Source of the DNA: Brevibacillus fulvus
Lineage (GTDB): Bacteria > Bacillota > Bacilli > Brevibacillales > Brevibacillaceae
DNA length: 64,000 nt
Assembly (NCBI RefSeq): GCF_016908525.1
Contig: NZ_JAFBEB010000005.1
Location: 215,802-279,801, forward strand
Direction: 5' to 3'
Below the pieces are notes generated by a model that worked only from the letters and a program-made list of their open reading frames with translations, was not told the DNA's origin and ran no database searches. The position numbers were made by a program, and so were the translations under genes. How positions within the stretch are numbered: the first letter of the stretch is position 1; every line of letters starts with the position of its first letter. Shown here piece after piece: positions 52,957 through 60,804 of the stretch.

Positions 52957-53500
52957 TGTGGCAAAAGAAATTACAATGGAACTGTCCGCGTCATTAAACA
53001 AGATAAAGAGCGAAGACGTCGACCAGTTACTTCGTGAGATTCAACAAGCAGAGAAAGTGTTTTTTGTCGGAGTCGGCAGAGTCATGTTATCGTTGCAAGC
53101 GATTGCCAAAAGGCTGGCCCATCTCGGGGTGAAAACGTATGTAGTTGGGCAAATTACGGAACCGGCCATCACAGAGAAAGACTTGTTAATCGTAGGTTCC
53201 GGCAGCGGAGAATCGGCTTTCCCCTTAATTATTGCCAAAAAGGCAAAGCAGTATCGGGCGAGGGTAGTGCATATCGGAGCAAATCCGCAAAGCTCCATGA
53301 GGGATTTTTCCGACTTGTTTATTAAAATTCCGGTCAGTACGAAACTGCAGCTCCCCGATGAGATTCGATCCAAACAGCCGATGACGAGTTTGTTTGAGCA
53401 AAGTCTTTTATTGCTCGGCGATACAGTCGCCCTGATGATGATTCGTGAGCAAAACATCGAGATGACTTCGCTCTGGCAATACCACGCAAATCTCGAGTAG
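52940..53500 (+). CDS. 6-phospho-3-hexuloisomerase-like SIS-domain protein
   Basis: 186 residues of the HxlB/PHI type: FFVGVGRVMLSLQAIAKRL, VGSGSGESAFPL (phosphosugar loop) and the C-terminal FEQSLLLLGDTVALMMI. PHI converts D-arabino-3-hexulose-6-phosphate to fructose-6-phosphate. In methylotrophs it is paired with 3-hexulose-6-phosphate synthase (HxlA), but no HxlA is present here; an RPE-family epimerase stands in that place. ATG after AGGAGG at 9 nt, overlapping the epimerase gene. Confidence 0.85.
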   Translation: MVNYYDVAKEITMELSASLNKIKSEDVDQLLREIQQAEKVFFVGVGRVMLSLQAIAKRLAHLGVKTYVVGQITEPAITEKDLLIVGSGSGESAFPLIIAKKAKQYRARVVHIGANPQSSMRDFSDLFIKIPVSTKLQLPDEIRSKQPMTSLFEQSLLLLGDTVALMMIREQNIEMTSLWQYHANLE

Positions 53501-53514
53501 AGGGGACAAACAAA

Positions 53515-54690
53515 ATGAAAGCACTTCATTTTGGTGCTGGCAATATCGGAAGGGGCCTGATCGGTTATCTCTTGCAGCGTTCCGGTTTTGAAGTCTGCTT
53601 CGTAGACATCAATCAACAGGTTGTTGGCAAGCTAAATCAGGAACAAGAATATCAAATTGAACTACTGGACGATGAGCACACGGTTGAGACCATTTCTTCC
53701 ATTACCGCCTTACACAGCTCAGAAGAAGAAAACGTAATCGATGCCATCGTATATGCCGATATCATTACTACATCAGTCGGTGTTCAGCATTTGTCCAAGA
53801 TTGCCCCGATTTTGGCAAAGGGTTTAAGAAAAAGGGCAGACAAGAACAAAAGAAAAATTGATGTGATTGCCAACGAAAATGCGATCCGGGCTTCATCCTT
53901 GTTAAAACAGGAAATGGAGAAATGCCTGTCCCCTCACGAGATGGCCGAGATTCTCACTATTGCAGGTTTTCCGAACTCGGCGATCGACCGGCAGGCTTTA
54001 TCTAAAAAAACAGCTGACGGAGAAATTCCCCTGGTCGAACCGTTTTACGAATGGATCATCGAACAGTCCGGAATGGTCAATACCGATCTTCCCAAGATCA
54101 AAGACGCCATCTATGTAGAAGATTTGCAACCTTATTTGGAGCGTAAACTGTACCTTGTCAATATGGGCCATGCCGCAACAGCCTATCTTGGCTCTCTTGT
54201 CGGGGAAGAAACGATCCAAAGCGCTTTGGCGCATCCGCAAATTGAGAAGTTTGTCAAGAATACTTTGGAAGAGGCAAAACATTACCTCATTCATCAATTT
54301 GCCATGAAGCCGGAAGAACTCGGCGAATATATTAATCAATTTTTAAAGCGCTTTCAAAACAAACATTTACATGACGCAGTCACCCGTGTAGGCAGATCGC
54401 CCATCCGCAAGCTCGGTTTTGATGAACGGTTGGTGAAACCAACAAGGGCACTCTATCATCTTGGCTATCCTGTAAAAAATTTAACGCTTGCCATCGCCGC
54501 CGCTTTGTTATTTGATTACCCGGTTGATGAAGAGTCATTGATTCTGCAGCGATATATCCGTGACAATGGTGTTACACAGGCGCTCATCCAGTTTTCATAT
54601 TTGACCGAACAACCATTGCTCGAGTCGATCACGGCTGACTACTTACGCTTGAAACTTGCCAATCGCCAGGAAATCCTCGCTCTCATTTGA
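53515..54690 (+). CDS. mtlD: Mannitol-1-phosphate 5-dehydrogenase family
   Basis: 391 residues. NAD-binding MKALHFGAGNIGRGLIG at the N-terminus, IANENAIRAS, the catalytic-region lysine motif YVEDLQPYLERKLYLVNMGHA and C-terminal PTRALYHLGYPVKNL are typical of polyol-phosphate dehydrogenases of the MtlD type. Oxidises a hexitol phosphate taken up by the adjacent PTS to a ketose phosphate. The classical substrate is mannitol-1-phosphate (product fructose-6-phosphate), but the two additional enzymes in this operon suggest a different hexitol. AGGGG precedes ATG. Confidence 0.9.
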   Translation: MKALHFGAGNIGRGLIGYLLQRSGFEVCFVDINQQVVGKLNQEQEYQIELLDDEHTVETISSITALHSSEEENVIDAIVYADIITTSVGVQHLSKIAPILAKGLRKRADKNKRKIDVIANENAIRASSLLKQEMEKCLSPHEMAEILTIAGFPNSAIDRQALSKKTADGEIPLVEPFYEWIIEQSGMVNTDLPKIKDAIYVEDLQPYLERKLYLVNMGHAATAYLGSLVGEETIQSALAHPQIEKFVKNTLEEAKHYLIHQFAMKPEELGEYINQFLKRFQNKHLHDAVTRVGRSPIRKLGFDERLVKPTRALYHLGYPVKNLTLAIAAALLFDYPVDEESLILQRYIRDNGVTQALIQFSYLTEQPLLESITADYLRLKLANRQEILALI

Positions 54691-54713
54691 GGAAGATAGA
54701 AAGGAGAATCACC

Positions 54714-55154
54714 ATGCTCAGCAGCTATTTGCAAGGAAATACGACTTTTCTGGAGCGTGTGTCCTCTTGGGAGGAGTCGATCCAAGCCGCAGCTCAACCT
54801 CTTTTGGAAAAAGGGTTTATTACCGCACAATATATCGAGGAAATGATTCAAAATGTAAACACCAACGGCCCCTACATCGTGATCGCACCGGGGATTGCCA
54901 TGCCTCATGCCAGAAATGAAGGGGGGGTGATCAAAACCGGCATCTCCTTTCTAAAATTGCAGCATCCCGTAGTTTACCCGGACCATAAAGAAGTGAACAT
55001 CCTGTTTGTTTTGGCCGCTGTTGACAGCTCTGAGCATTTGGAACTGATCTCCGACTTATCATCCTTGCTGATTGATGAAGAGATCATGGACAAATTACAC
55101 CATGCCCTGCAGGAACAAGAACTGATTCAGCTCATTCAGCAGGTTGAGGAGTAG
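54714..55154 (+). CDS. PTS mannitol/fructose-type enzyme IIA
   Basis: 146 residues, EIIA(Fru/Mtl) domain; phospho-histidine His65 in APGIAMPHARNEG. AAAGGAG lies 7 nt before the ATG. It donates phosphate to the IIB domain of the following gene. 23 nt after mtlD. Confidence 0.92.
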   Translation: MLSSYLQGNTTFLERVSSWEESIQAAAQPLLEKGFITAQYIEEMIQNVNTNGPYIVIAPGIAMPHARNEGGVIKTGISFLKLQHPVVYPDHKEVNILFVLAAVDSSEHLELISDLSSLLIDEEIMDKLHHALQEQELIQLIQQVEE

Positions 55155-55204
55155 GTTACCGTTTGACTGAAAAACGAAATTATCAAGCAAAGGATGGATT
55201 GTCT

Positions 55205-56638
55205 ATGGCCAATGTTACGAATGTCGCTCATGCGAAATCCCCATCCACTCGGGCTCGTATCCAAGCTTTTGGAGGCTTTCTTACCAATATGGTTTTGCCG
55301 AATATTGGAGCGTTTATTGCGTGGGGCATCCTGACAGCGCTCTTTATTCCGACAGGCTGGATTCCCAATGAAAATCTGGCCAAAATCGTTAGCCCTGCCA
55401 TTACCTATTTGCTGCCTTTGCTTTTGGCCATCACGGGAGGAAGGATGGTTGCCGGACAAAGAGGTGCAGTAATGGGGGCAATCGGCGCGATCGGACTGAT
55501 CGTCGGATCTGAAATCCCCATGTTCCTGGGAGCGATGATTATTGGCCCCTTGGGCGGATGGGTGATCAAGAAGTTCGACAAGATGCTGGAAAACAAGGTT
55601 CCTGCGGGTTTCGAAATGATCGTCAACAACTTCTCCATTGGGATTTTGGGCTTCTTCTTAATGGTTTTCTCGTTCTATTTTATCGGTCCCGTTATCGAAT
55701 CAGCGAACAATTTTGTAACGTCGGCGATTCGAGCACTTGTCGATACGGGCTTCTTACCGCTATTATCGTTGATCAATGAACCAGCCAAAGTGCTTTTCTT
55801 GAATAACGTCATTGACCAAGGAATTTATTATCCGTTGGGAATGCAGGAAACGCTAAATGCCGGCAAGTCCATTTATTTTATGGTAGCCTCTAATCCTGGA
55901 CCAGGTCTTGGTTTATTGTTAGCTTATACCTTGTTTGGAAACAAAATTGCGCGGCGCACAGCTCCCGGAGCGATCATTATTCACTTTTTCGGTGGAATCC
56001 ATGAGTTGTATTTTCCTTATGTACTGATGAAACCCGTAACTATTTTGGCGATGATCGCCGGAGGCATGTCAGGAATTACGATTTTCCGCCTTTTTGATGT
56101 AGGTCTGGTAGCCGGACCAAGCCCTGGCTCCATCTTTGCCTACCTTGCCTTAACCCCAAAAGGAAATTTTATAGGTATTATTTTGGGAGTTGCCGTCGCT
56201 ACCGCCGTATCTTTTATCGTTACTTCGATTATTTTGAAGCTCAGCAAACAGCCTGATAACGAAGAGGAATTCACCGCCTCAGTTGAAAAAGCACAAACCA
56301 TGAAGGCGGAAGGAAAACAAGTGATGCAAGCATCCATTCATCCCCTCCATTCTGACAAACTGGCAAAAGTGTCATTTGCCTGCGATGCGGGAGCTGGCAG
56401 CAGCGCACTCGGGGCGACAACGTTCCGAAAAAGGCTGCAGAAAAAAGCCATAGAAGGAATTGAAGTGAAGCACTTCCGTATAGAAGATGTCCCTAAAGAT
56501 ACCGACGTTATCGTAGTGCATAAAGATTTGTCAGACAGAGCGAGACTTGCTCATCCTGATAAAAGAGTGATTACCATCGAAAACTATCTCGATGATCCAA
56601 ACCTTGCCCAGTTACTGAATGAAATCGAAAAAAGGTAA
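55205..56638 (+). CDS. PTS mannitol-type enzyme IICB
   Basis: About 477 residues: membrane IIC domain (about 20-345; FGGFLTNMVLPNIGAFIAWG, GGRMVAGQRGAV, GGIHELYFPYVLMKP) and a cytosolic IIB domain with phospho-Cys393 (SFACDAGAGSSALG). A hexitol transporter of the MtlA family. ATG at 55205 (AAAGGA at 10 nt) is preferred because MtlA proteins begin near here; a TTG at 55163 is an alternative adding 14 residues. Confidence 0.9.
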   Translation: MANVTNVAHAKSPSTRARIQAFGGFLTNMVLPNIGAFIAWGILTALFIPTGWIPNENLAKIVSPAITYLLPLLLAITGGRMVAGQRGAVMGAIGAIGLIVGSEIPMFLGAMIIGPLGGWVIKKFDKMLENKVPAGFEMIVNNFSIGILGFFLMVFSFYFIGPVIESANNFVTSAIRALVDTGFLPLLSLINEPAKVLFLNNVIDQGIYYPLGMQETLNAGKSIYFMVASNPGPGLGLLLAYTLFGNKIARRTAPGAIIIHFFGGIHELYFPYVLMKPVTILAMIAGGMSGITIFRLFDVGLVAGPSPGSIFAYLALTPKGNFIGIILGVAVATAVSFIVTSIILKLSKQPDNEEEFTASVEKAQTMKAEGKQVMQASIHPLHSDKLAKVSFACDAGAGSSALGATTFRKRLQKKAIEGIEVKHFRIEDVPKDTDVIVVHKDLSDRARLAHPDKRVITIENYLDDPNLAQLLNEIEKR

Positions 56639-56648
56639 GTTTGATAAG

Positions 56649-56690
56649 AGCGCTTACTTGGGACAGACGTCTTTTGTAAGCGCTTTTTTC
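56649..56690 (+). terminator. Terminator of the hexitol operon
   Basis: AGCGCTTAC (56649-56657) pairs with GTAAGCGCT (56676-56684), then TTTTTTCG. The arms also look like cre halves, a coincidence at the end of an operon. Confidence 0.85.
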
Positions 56691-56796
56691 GCATCTCGGC
56701 ATCCTGATTGACTGTGACTGAAAAAAAGCGGGATTGTTGGGAAAATCATAAAAAAAGAGCGGATGGAAGTCCGCTCTCCGTTTGTAAACAAAACAG

Positions 56797-58113
56797 TTAC
56801 CGTCTTCTGAAATGGTTCATCACATATTCCACCAATTCGTCTACCGCGCCAAATGTGTTCCCCACTTCAATCAAGTTTTCTGTTCGGTAGATCTCTTCAT
56901 CCATTCCGAAAAATTGCATTACATGAGAAAACCGCTTCATGACGTCCGGATACACGACTACTTTTTTGCAGGAGCTGTTGGCGATAATTTCACAAAAGCC
57001 GCTCCTATATGACACGACATATCCCGCTTTTTCTGTTACTGCGATCGCATCGCGAAACTCAAAGTATAAGGGGATCGTTCCTTTGATCGGCGTCTCTTCC
57101 CTAGTACAGTTTGTACAAACGACATACTTTTCCTTTTGCAACTCTTCTGCCAAAACCTCCCAAAAACGCCAGTCAATTTGGGCGAGACTATTTACATAAG
57201 GCGCCAAAATGACGGTGTTGCCAGGCTCTAATCGGTTTTCCTGAAACAATTTATGCAACTCTTCTGCTCGGTTTACGATGTTTGGTTTATACGGTTTATC
57301 GTTTTCATCTAACCCAAACAGGCCGTATTTAAACTCATCAATAAAGTTTAATCCTTTATAGCCATCTACATAACTGTAAAAATGAAAATGCGGAAAATAC
57401 GGATGAAGTGTTATTACCTTTTCCGGAAACAGTTTGGCAAAAGCAGCAAGGTTGTCGCTATCCTCCAAAGATAATGCTTCTACATAGTCGATATCAAACA
57501 TGCTGGCGGTGCTGGCGGCAGATTTTCCGATCACCGTTAATAAAATTGGCTTTTGTTGCAAATCAAGCTTGTCTGGTTTATTCAAATACGTTTTTAAATA
57601 GGAGCAAAGGATGTAGACATCCCCGTTCGGTTTTTTCGGACACATAAAAAAGGATACTTCGCCGTACCTGTCGATGATCTTTTGGTAAATCTCATATCCT
57701 TTCCGCACTTTTTCTTCCGCTTTTTTGAAGGCCTCTTCCGACAAGTCGAAGTTTACATCATGATGATTCATATCCATCACTTGAAAGATATGTTTGCCTT
57801 CGGTATACCCCATGCTCTCCAGTTGCAATTTCATTTCATGGTAATACATCGATGCAATTAGCACTGCGGCATCATCTCGAAAAGCGCCCAACAACTCTTC
57901 CGGGAAGGAGATCACTGTATTAAGAAAATCTTTGCCGTGCATCCGCTTATTGTTGTCAATAATTCCACCAATAGCAACACCCTTCCGGGCAAGATGATTT
58001 ACCATGACTTCCGCAGTCTTGTTCGCGCCAAACAGAATAATATATTTCTTGTCCAACAACTTATTGTGCACAAGAGTATCAAGGTTTTGTTTGAGTGTTT
58101 TCCAACTGTTCAT
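56797..58113 (-). CDS. Unassigned protein with N-terminal Rossmann-like domain and GT-B-like C-terminal half
   Basis: 438 residues. Residues about 20-115 read like a nucleotide- or sugar-binding Rossmann domain (KYIILFGANKTAEVMVNHLA, GGIIDNNKRMHGKDF), as seen at the N-terminus of some polysaccharide-modifying enzymes. The rest (about 170-430) has alternating beta/alpha stretches such as TVILAPYVNSLAQ, FWEVLAEELQKEKYVVCTNC, YVVSYRSGFCEIIANSSCKKVVVYPD, resembling a glycosyltransferase-B or GT9-like fold. No catalytic motif is certain. It starts 1 nt after the upstream gene's stop, so both form an operon. Surface-carbohydrate function is a guess. Confidence 0.55.
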   Translation of the reverse strand: MNSWKTLKQNLDTLVHNKLLDKKYIILFGANKTAEVMVNHLARKGVAIGGIIDNNKRMHGKDFLNTVISFPEELLGAFRDDAAVLIASMYYHEMKLQLESMGYTEGKHIFQVMDMNHHDVNFDLSEEAFKKAEEKVRKGYEIYQKIIDRYGEVSFFMCPKKPNGDVYILCSYLKTYLNKPDKLDLQQKPILLTVIGKSAASTASMFDIDYVEALSLEDSDNLAAFAKLFPEKVITLHPYFPHFHFYSYVDGYKGLNFIDEFKYGLFGLDENDKPYKPNIVNRAEELHKLFQENRLEPGNTVILAPYVNSLAQIDWRFWEVLAEELQKEKYVVCTNCTREETPIKGTIPLYFEFRDAIAVTEKAGYVVSYRSGFCEIIANSSCKKVVVYPDVMKRFSHVMQFFGMDEEIYRTENLIEVGNTFGAVDELVEYVMNHFRRR

Positions 58114-58114
58114 G

Positions 58115-58873
58115 TTATTTCATACACCTCGGAATATCTGCCCCATCGTAACGATGATCCTGCATTGTTCGACCCTCTCCCTGTGACCAACTTTCGGATA
58201 CGCCTAAAGCGCTTTGAAAAAAAGCTGCCACATCGGGATCTGTTCCAGAATAAAATTTCCGTTCTTCTTTCACAAATTCCTCGTTTTGATAGAGACCCAA
58301 GCTGACCAATTCTTCCAAGGTAATTCCTTTCTTGCCAATCAAGTTTTCACCCGTTCTCCCTTGTGGTCTGGCAAACGACATAATCACCAGCTTATCGGTA
58401 AACATATAGAGAGAGTAAAATTTAATCAGACTGTTCAGCTCGTCTTCCGACAGGTCGATACAGCCTTCCAGCCGATTGGTGAACAGCGGATACGCTTTTT
58501 TTACTTTTTCATCTAACGTCACCAAATAGATTTTCTCCGCCTTTTTATTTGCCGCAAATTGATCCAGATAAAGAAGCGAAACATAATTAAGTTTTGCATC
58601 GAGAGAAGGCATTACAATAACATAATCGCGATTTCCAAACTTCAGTTTTTCCGTTAATGCTATCCACAGCCTTCTTCCTTCATAAGCCTCGGACAATCTG
58701 TTTTGTACCTCGGTCATCAAATCCATCCGCCGTTCCTCCGATCTAATAAAAAACACTGTATTATCTTTATCGGTTACTTGGGTGCCGAGCAATGATTCAT
58801 TCATTTTTCTTATGGAATTCACAAATTTCGCCGATATTTTAATATAAACGTATTCCCTATGCGAAGAGCTCAT
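58115..58873 (-). CDS. Protein of unknown function, operon partner of the previous gene
   Basis: 252 residues, soluble, mixed alpha/beta: VFFIRSEERRMDLMTEVQNRL, KFGNRDYVIVMPSLDAKLN, KKAEKIYLVTLDEKVKKAY, LYMFTDKLVIMSFARPQGR and TGENLIGKKGITLEELVSLG. No family recognised. The ATG at 58873 has only a weak site; a later ATG at 58804 is possible. Composition is A+T-richer than the flanking metabolic genes. First gene of the two-gene unit; 188 bp of non-coding DNA separate it from the acetyltransferase remnant. Confidence 0.5.
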   Translation of the reverse strand: MSSSHREYVYIKISAKFVNSIRKMNESLLGTQVTDKDNTVFFIRSEERRMDLMTEVQNRLSEAYEGRRLWIALTEKLKFGNRDYVIVMPSLDAKLNYVSLLYLDQFAANKKAEKIYLVTLDEKVKKAYPLFTNRLEGCIDLSEDELNSLIKFYSLYMFTDKLVIMSFARPQGRTGENLIGKKGITLEELVSLGLYQNEEFVKEERKFYSGTDPDVAAFFQSALGVSESWSQGEGRTMQDHRYDGADIPRCMK

Positions 58874-59061
58874 TTTGCAGCAGACGTAAAACAGCTTAAA
58901 TTATTATACCTTTTCGCTTTTGTTTAAGGAATTGTCTTCGCTAAGCGGGTAAATATTCTCCACTCGGTCGGTTGCTGACTCCCCAATAACATCCTGTGTA
59001 AAGTGACGGTCACAACTAAGAATCTCAGTGAATCTGTATCGTAGTAGAACAGGGGGCTCTT

Positions 59062-59706
59062 ATGAGAACGGAAAAAGAAAAAATGTTGGCTGGAGAAATG
59101 TATGATCCTCGAGATCCTCAATTAGGGAGAGATCGTGTCCAGGTCAGACTTCAGTTGAAAATTTACAATGAAAGTTTAGAAACAGAATTTCACAAGCGAA
59201 CAACGATATTAAAAGCGATTCTCGGTTCCACGGGAGAAAGAATTGTAATTCAACCAAATATCCGATTTGATTATGGCTATAACATACATGTGGGTGAGAA
59301 CTTTTTTGCCAATTTTGACTGTGTCATTTTGGATGTTTGTAAAGTAACCATTGGAGATAATTGTATGCTTGGGCCAGGGGTGCACATCTATACTGCTACG
59401 CACCCGCTAAATCCATACGAGCGAAATACAGGATTGCAATACGGAAAACCGGTGACGATTGGCAACAATGTATGGATCGGCGGTGGTTCAATCATTAACC
59501 CCGGGGTAACAATCGGGAACAACGTTGTCGTCGCTTCAGGCTCGGTTTCATCAAAGAAATCCAATTATAACAGGTTATCTGTAACGCTAATTCAAGGGCC
59601 ATCCTTTTGCGGGATGGCCTCGTATGTTTGTAAACCCATCTTAGTTGCAGCAAGAGCCCTTTCACCCGTGCCGACGGTCCTGATCGCCCAGTGGCTGTTC
59701 AATTAA
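59062..59706 (+). pseudogene. maa: Maltose O-acetyltransferase with deleted C-terminus
   Basis: Residues 1-165 are a normal hexapeptide-repeat sugar acetyltransferase: [35 protein letters not shown], catalytic [12 protein letters not shown] and [19 protein letters not shown]. After VASGSV the family normally continues with about 18 residues ending PAKVIKEI. Here that part is missing; the +1 frame gives FIKEIQL-stop straight afterwards, so about 50 bases were lost and the frame shifted. The reading now runs through a GGCCATCC/GGATGGCC hairpin (59597-59619) and adds an unrelated 50-residue tail. Probably inactive. Confidence 0.75.
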
Positions 59707-59748
59707 AAATGCCTCGCTCACAGCCGCTTGCGCACGGGCGTTCCTTCT

Positions 59749-60303
59749 CTAAACAAATACCATATCCAGAAACGACTCGATAAGCTCGATTGGCTCATTC
59801 AGTCCTTTTTCAGCTTCGGAATGATCAGCAGCATGTAATTCAACCAGACCATGCATGAAAGCGAACATGATGGCGGTTGATTGATTCGGTGATTTACGGG
59901 TATTTCCTGCCTGTTTCAGGCAACTTTCTACAAGTTCGTAAACCACAATGGCAGATGCATAAATGTCGGGGTATTGCGCTTTATCCCACTGCTTTTGAAA
60001 CATCAACCGGTAATGTTCATAGTTATTTATACCAAATTCAAAATACGTCCGGAGAATGGTGTTCAATCGTTGACGGGGATCGCTTACGTTACCCGGCAGC
60101 TGGCGCATATTGCTATGTAGCACCTTAAAGTTTTCAGCTACAACCGCCGCCAGCAAATCCTCCTTGTTTCGAAAATGTCTGTACATGGCGCTTCGAGATA
60201 GATTCATTTCTTTTCCAAGCTCGCGCATACTGACCGCGTCTATGCCTTTTTGCGCTATCATTTGTCCGGTGATGTGAATCAGCTTTTGTCTTGTATCGCT
60301 CAT
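59749..60303 (-). CDS. TetR-family repressor
   Basis: 184 residues: N-terminal TetR helix-turn-helix (ITGQMIAQKGIDAVSMRELGKEMN, SRSAMYRHFRNKEDLL) and a C-terminal ligand/dimer domain with the WHG-type layout (IMFAFMHGLVELHA). ATG at 60303 after GAGG. Two palindromes GTTGAC-N3-GTCAAC lie between it and the broken SDR gene; they are its probable operators, so the SDR was likely its target. It ends close to the acetyltransferase remnant's tail, convergent. Confidence 0.85.
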   Translation of the reverse strand: MSDTRQKLIHITGQMIAQKGIDAVSMRELGKEMNLSRSAMYRHFRNKEDLLAAVVAENFKVLHSNMRQLPGNVSDPRQRLNTILRTYFEFGINNYEHYRLMFQKQWDKAQYPDIYASAIVVYELVESCLKQAGNTRKSPNQSTAIMFAFMHGLVELHAADHSEAEKGLNEPIELIESFLDMVFV

Positions 60304-60352
60304 ACTAACCTCGGGTAACATCGATTTGTCTTGCCCATATTTTATACACAGA

Positions 60353-60369
60353 TGTTGACAGTGTCAACA
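60353..60369. promoter_or_regulatory. TetR operator 1
   Basis: TGTTGACAGTGTCAACA: a perfect 17-bp palindrome, 50 bp before the tetR start. Confidence 0.75.
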
Positions 60370-60392
60370 GAGCGCCAGTATAGTCGCTGTAA

Positions 60393-60407
60393 GTTGACGA
60401 TGTCAAC
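60393..60407. promoter_or_regulatory. TetR operator 2
   Basis: GTTGAC-GAT-GTCAAC, same half-sites as operator 1, centre 39 bp away, 65 bp before the SDR start. Confidence 0.72.
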
Positions 60408-60471
60408 ATCCATTGCTATTTGAGTACCACCACATCATGGCTGGCTATAGCCAAAGGAGCGTGTCGAAGAT

Positions 60472-60804
60472 ATGAGATCACATCGACAGACGGTTATTAT
60501 TACAGGCGGAAACTCGGGATTGGGATATGAATGTGCAGAACAAATTGCCAAGTATGACAAAAATGTTTGTATTGTCCTTGCTTGCCGAACGCAGCGAAAG
60601 CCAATCAAGTAGTAAACTCATTAATCGCAGAAACGAATCATCGCAACATAACGTCCTTGGAGCTTGATCTTTCCTCTTTGGAATCTGTAAGAAGTTCAGC
60701 CAGTTCACACAAATGAATTTTCCCCCTTTATATGCGGTCGTCTGCAACGCTGGAGTACAGTTTGTCGATAAAACCCATTATACAAAAGACGGTTTCGGTG
60801 AAAG
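60472..60804 (+). pseudogene. Broken short-chain dehydrogenase, truncated
   Basis: ATG at 60472 (AAAGGAG 12 nt before) opens an SDR with TVIITGGNSGLGYECAEQIA. After VLACR the frame shifts (near 60585) to NAAKANQVVNSLIAETNHRN, SLELDLSSLESVRS, and shifts again (about 60700) to NFPPLYAVVCNAGVQFVDKT and YTKDGFGES. There the likeness ends and sequence antisense to the 3' end of the GGDEF gene takes over. So two frameshifts plus loss of roughly two thirds of the gene, including YxxxK. Confidence 0.8.

Noticed and set aside
56649..56684. cre-like AAGCGCTT sequences after the hexitol operon
   Set aside because: They are the two arms of a terminator hairpin followed by a T-run, and no promoter lies near.
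59590..59706. Minus-strand frame in the acetyltransferase tail ([20 protein letters not shown])
   Set aside because: About 35 codons with no start signal; overlaps a hairpin; no family found.
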